Assembly (NCBI GenBank): GCA_016650435.1
Contig: JAENVT010000165.1
Coordinates: forward strand, 1-7,166
DNA length: 7,166 bases
Direction: 5' to 3'
Source of the DNA: Ilumatobacteraceae bacterium
GTDB taxonomy: Bacteria; Actinomycetota; Acidimicrobiia; Acidimicrobiales; Ilumatobacteraceae
Shown: positions 6,235 through 7,166 of the stretch, one piece after another
How positions within the stretch are numbered: the stretch's first letter is position 1
Layout of the letters: each line of letters begins with the position of its first letter
Program-made: the position numbers and the translations under genes
The notes under the pieces: model-generated
Told to the model about the DNA's origin: nothing
Database searches by the model: none
Seen by the model: the letters and a program-made list of their open reading frames with translations, nothing else

Positions 6235-6259
6235 GCGCTCCCAATCTCGCGAGGGGCGC
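6235..6259. repeat. Short inverted repeat in the mscS/LCP divergent promoter region
   Basis: GCGCTCC (6235-6241) and GGGGCGC (6253-6259) are inverted arms with one G-T mismatch. They flank an 11-bp spacer that contains part of the palindrome CTCGCGAG (6246-6253). The 72-bp gap holds this and two putative -10 boxes. It could be an operator or chance in G+C-rich DNA. Confidence 0.25.
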
Positions 6260-6262
6260 GGC

Positions 6263-6268
6263 TAACAT
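6263..6268 (+). promoter_or_regulatory. Putative -10 box (TAACAT) of the LCP gene
   Basis: TAACAT lies 9 nt before the ATG at 6278. No Shine-Dalgarno sequence is seen before the start, so a leaderless or very short-leader message is likely. The -35 region is not evident. Confidence 0.4.
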
Positions 6269-6277
6269 GAACCAGCC

Positions 6278-7166
6278 ATGGCTGAAGCGGAACCGATAGA
6301 GCCCAAGCCGTTCCGTGGCCATCACACCGCCGGGCAACGCCTGGTTCTCATCGTCAACTGCCTCATCGTTGTGCTGTGCTTCGCCGGTGCCGTCGGACTT
6401 CTGATCGGCAAGAGCGCAGGCGAAAAAGGTCGCAGGGTTGCGATCAATCTTCCGTCGAACAAGCCGCAGCCTGCCGTGCAACAGCCGGCCGTCACCGCCG
6501 CTCCGGGTCAGACTCTGCCCAACGACACCGGCACTCCCGACACCTTCCCCGAGGCAGATCCAACTGCGATGAACTTCCTCGTCACCGGCGCTGACAACTC
6601 CACCGACTCGAGTTGCGTCGACCTGCAAGACAAAGGACCGCGCACCGGCGAACGTAGCGACACCATCATGGTGATCCGGCTCGACCCGGCTACCAAGCGA
6701 TCAGCCGTGTTGTCGTTCCCACGAGATCTGTGGGTCAAGGTTCCCGGCCACGGCACACAACGGATCAACGGCGCCTATCGCAAGGACGACCCGCAGCTGT
6801 TGATCGACACGATCGCGCAGGAATTCGGCCTCACGATCGATCACTTCATCCAGATCGACTTCTGCGCGTTCCAACGACTCGTGAAGGGCATCGGCGGCGT
6901 CAGTGTTCCGCTGCCATATCCCGTCCGCGACGACGCGACGGGGTTGAACATCGACGTCGCGGGATGTCACACCTTCGACGGCGACGAAGCGTTGAAGTAT
7001 GTGCGATCGCGCCACTTCGAATATCAGGACGCGGCGGGCGCGTGGCATGAAGACCCTTCATCGGATCTCGGGCGTATCGCCCGTCAGCAAGACTTTCTGC
7101 GTCGCACACTGACAGCTGCGTTGAAGAACAGCATCCTGAAGCCCAAGACGATCAGCGCGCTGTACC
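6278..7166 (+). CDS. LytR-CpsA-Psr (LCP) family phosphotransferase; 3' end cut by window edge
   Basis: LCP proteins act outside the membrane, moving phosphate-linked glycopolymers (teichoic-acid-like polymers, arabinogalactan or capsule) from lipid carriers onto peptidoglycan. From the ATG at 6278 the frame is open for 296 codons to the window end. A short cytoplasmic N-terminus is followed by one membrane helix (about 21-44, RLVLIVNCLIVVLCFAGAVG) and a Pro/Thr-rich linker (60-95). The LCP domain starts at MNFLVTGAD (98-106). Conserved elements present are ERSDTIMVIRLDP (125-137), SFPRDLWV (146-153), RINGAY (162-167), DHFIQIDFCAF (188-198), IGGVSVPL (205-212) and YVRSRHF (241-247). The Arg and Asp residues in these blocks bind the pyrophosphate lipid substrate in known members. 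Extracellular cysteines 113, 196 and 230 could form disulfides. Divergent from the MscS gene. The polymer substrate is unknown, and any C-terminal LytR_C domain lies outside. Confidence 0.93.
   Translation, partial: MAEAEPIEPKPFRGHHTAGQRLVLIVNCLIVVLCFAGAVGLLIGKSAGEKGRRVAINLPSNKPQPAVQQPAVTAAPGQTLPNDTGTPDTFPEADPTAMNFLVTGADNSTDSSCVDLQDKGPRTGERSDTIMVIRLDPATKRSAVLSFPRDLWVKVPGHGTQRINGAYRKDDPQLLIDTIAQEFGLTIDHFIQIDFCAFQRLVKGIGGVSVPLPYPVRDDATGLNIDVAGCHTFDGDEALKYVRSRHFEYQDAAGAWHEDPSSDLGRIARQQDFLRRTLTAALKNSILKPKTISALY

Noticed and set aside
6206..6628. N-terminal extension of the MscS frame to a 438-aa protein
   Set aside because: It overlaps about 350 bp of the divergent LCP gene, whose motifs are conserved there, and the extension has no channel-like sequence.
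1..7166. CRISPR array, tRNA/rRNA genes, insertion sequences or phage genes
   Set aside because: Coding sequences fill nearly the whole window. No spaced direct repeats, tRNA-like cloverleaf, transposase or integrase motifs were seen by eye.

Overview
The window is a gene-dense, high-G+C stretch of a bacterial chromosome with eight protein genes, six complete and two cut by the window edges. Frequent GTG starts, very short intergenic gaps, near absence of Shine-Dalgarno sequences, a [4Fe-4S]-type adenylyl-sulfate reductase and a recurring TANNNT box just upstream of start codons suggest an actinobacterium. An Acidimicrobiia/Ilumatobacter-like member is my best guess, from general resemblance only. 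No rRNA, tRNA, CRISPR array, insertion sequence or prophage is visible.

Left part (1-1243), sulfur assimilation: a divergent pair shares a 70-bp promoter region. On the minus strand lies cysH (APS reductase, running off the left edge). On the plus strand lies a stand-alone precorrin-2 dehydrogenase/ferrochelatase domain that makes siroheme. CysH makes sulfite and siroheme is the cofactor of sulfite reductase, so the two fit one pathway. A 7-bp inverted repeat between them could be a shared operator.

Middle (1253-1929), toxin-antitoxin: a minus-strand vapBC-type module (Phd/YefM-fold antitoxin, then PIN-domain toxin) sits between the siroheme gene and valS. Two palindromic sites with centres 21 bp apart lie over the antitoxin promoter and start codon, as expected for autorepression.

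2016-4610 encodes a complete valyl-tRNA synthetase. It is followed after 10 bp by a secreted YkuD-type L,D-transpeptidase (4621-5307). The ldt gene converges on a minus-strand MscS-type mechanosensitive channel (5312-6205). Divergent from the channel gene is an LCP (LytR-CpsA-Psr) family gene running off the right edge (6278-7166). The last three genes form a cell-envelope group: peptidoglycan cross-linking, turgor release and attachment of wall polymers.

I see no clearly new multi-gene system. The most interesting signal is regulatory. Seven of the eight starts (all except the internal operon gene vapC) have a TANNNT box 6-9 nt upstream and mostly no Shine-Dalgarno sequence, which points to widespread leaderless transcription. 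In one case the TAG stop codon of valS is part of the putative -10 box of the next gene. No gene-free stretch exceeds 100 bp and no convincing rho-independent terminator was found.
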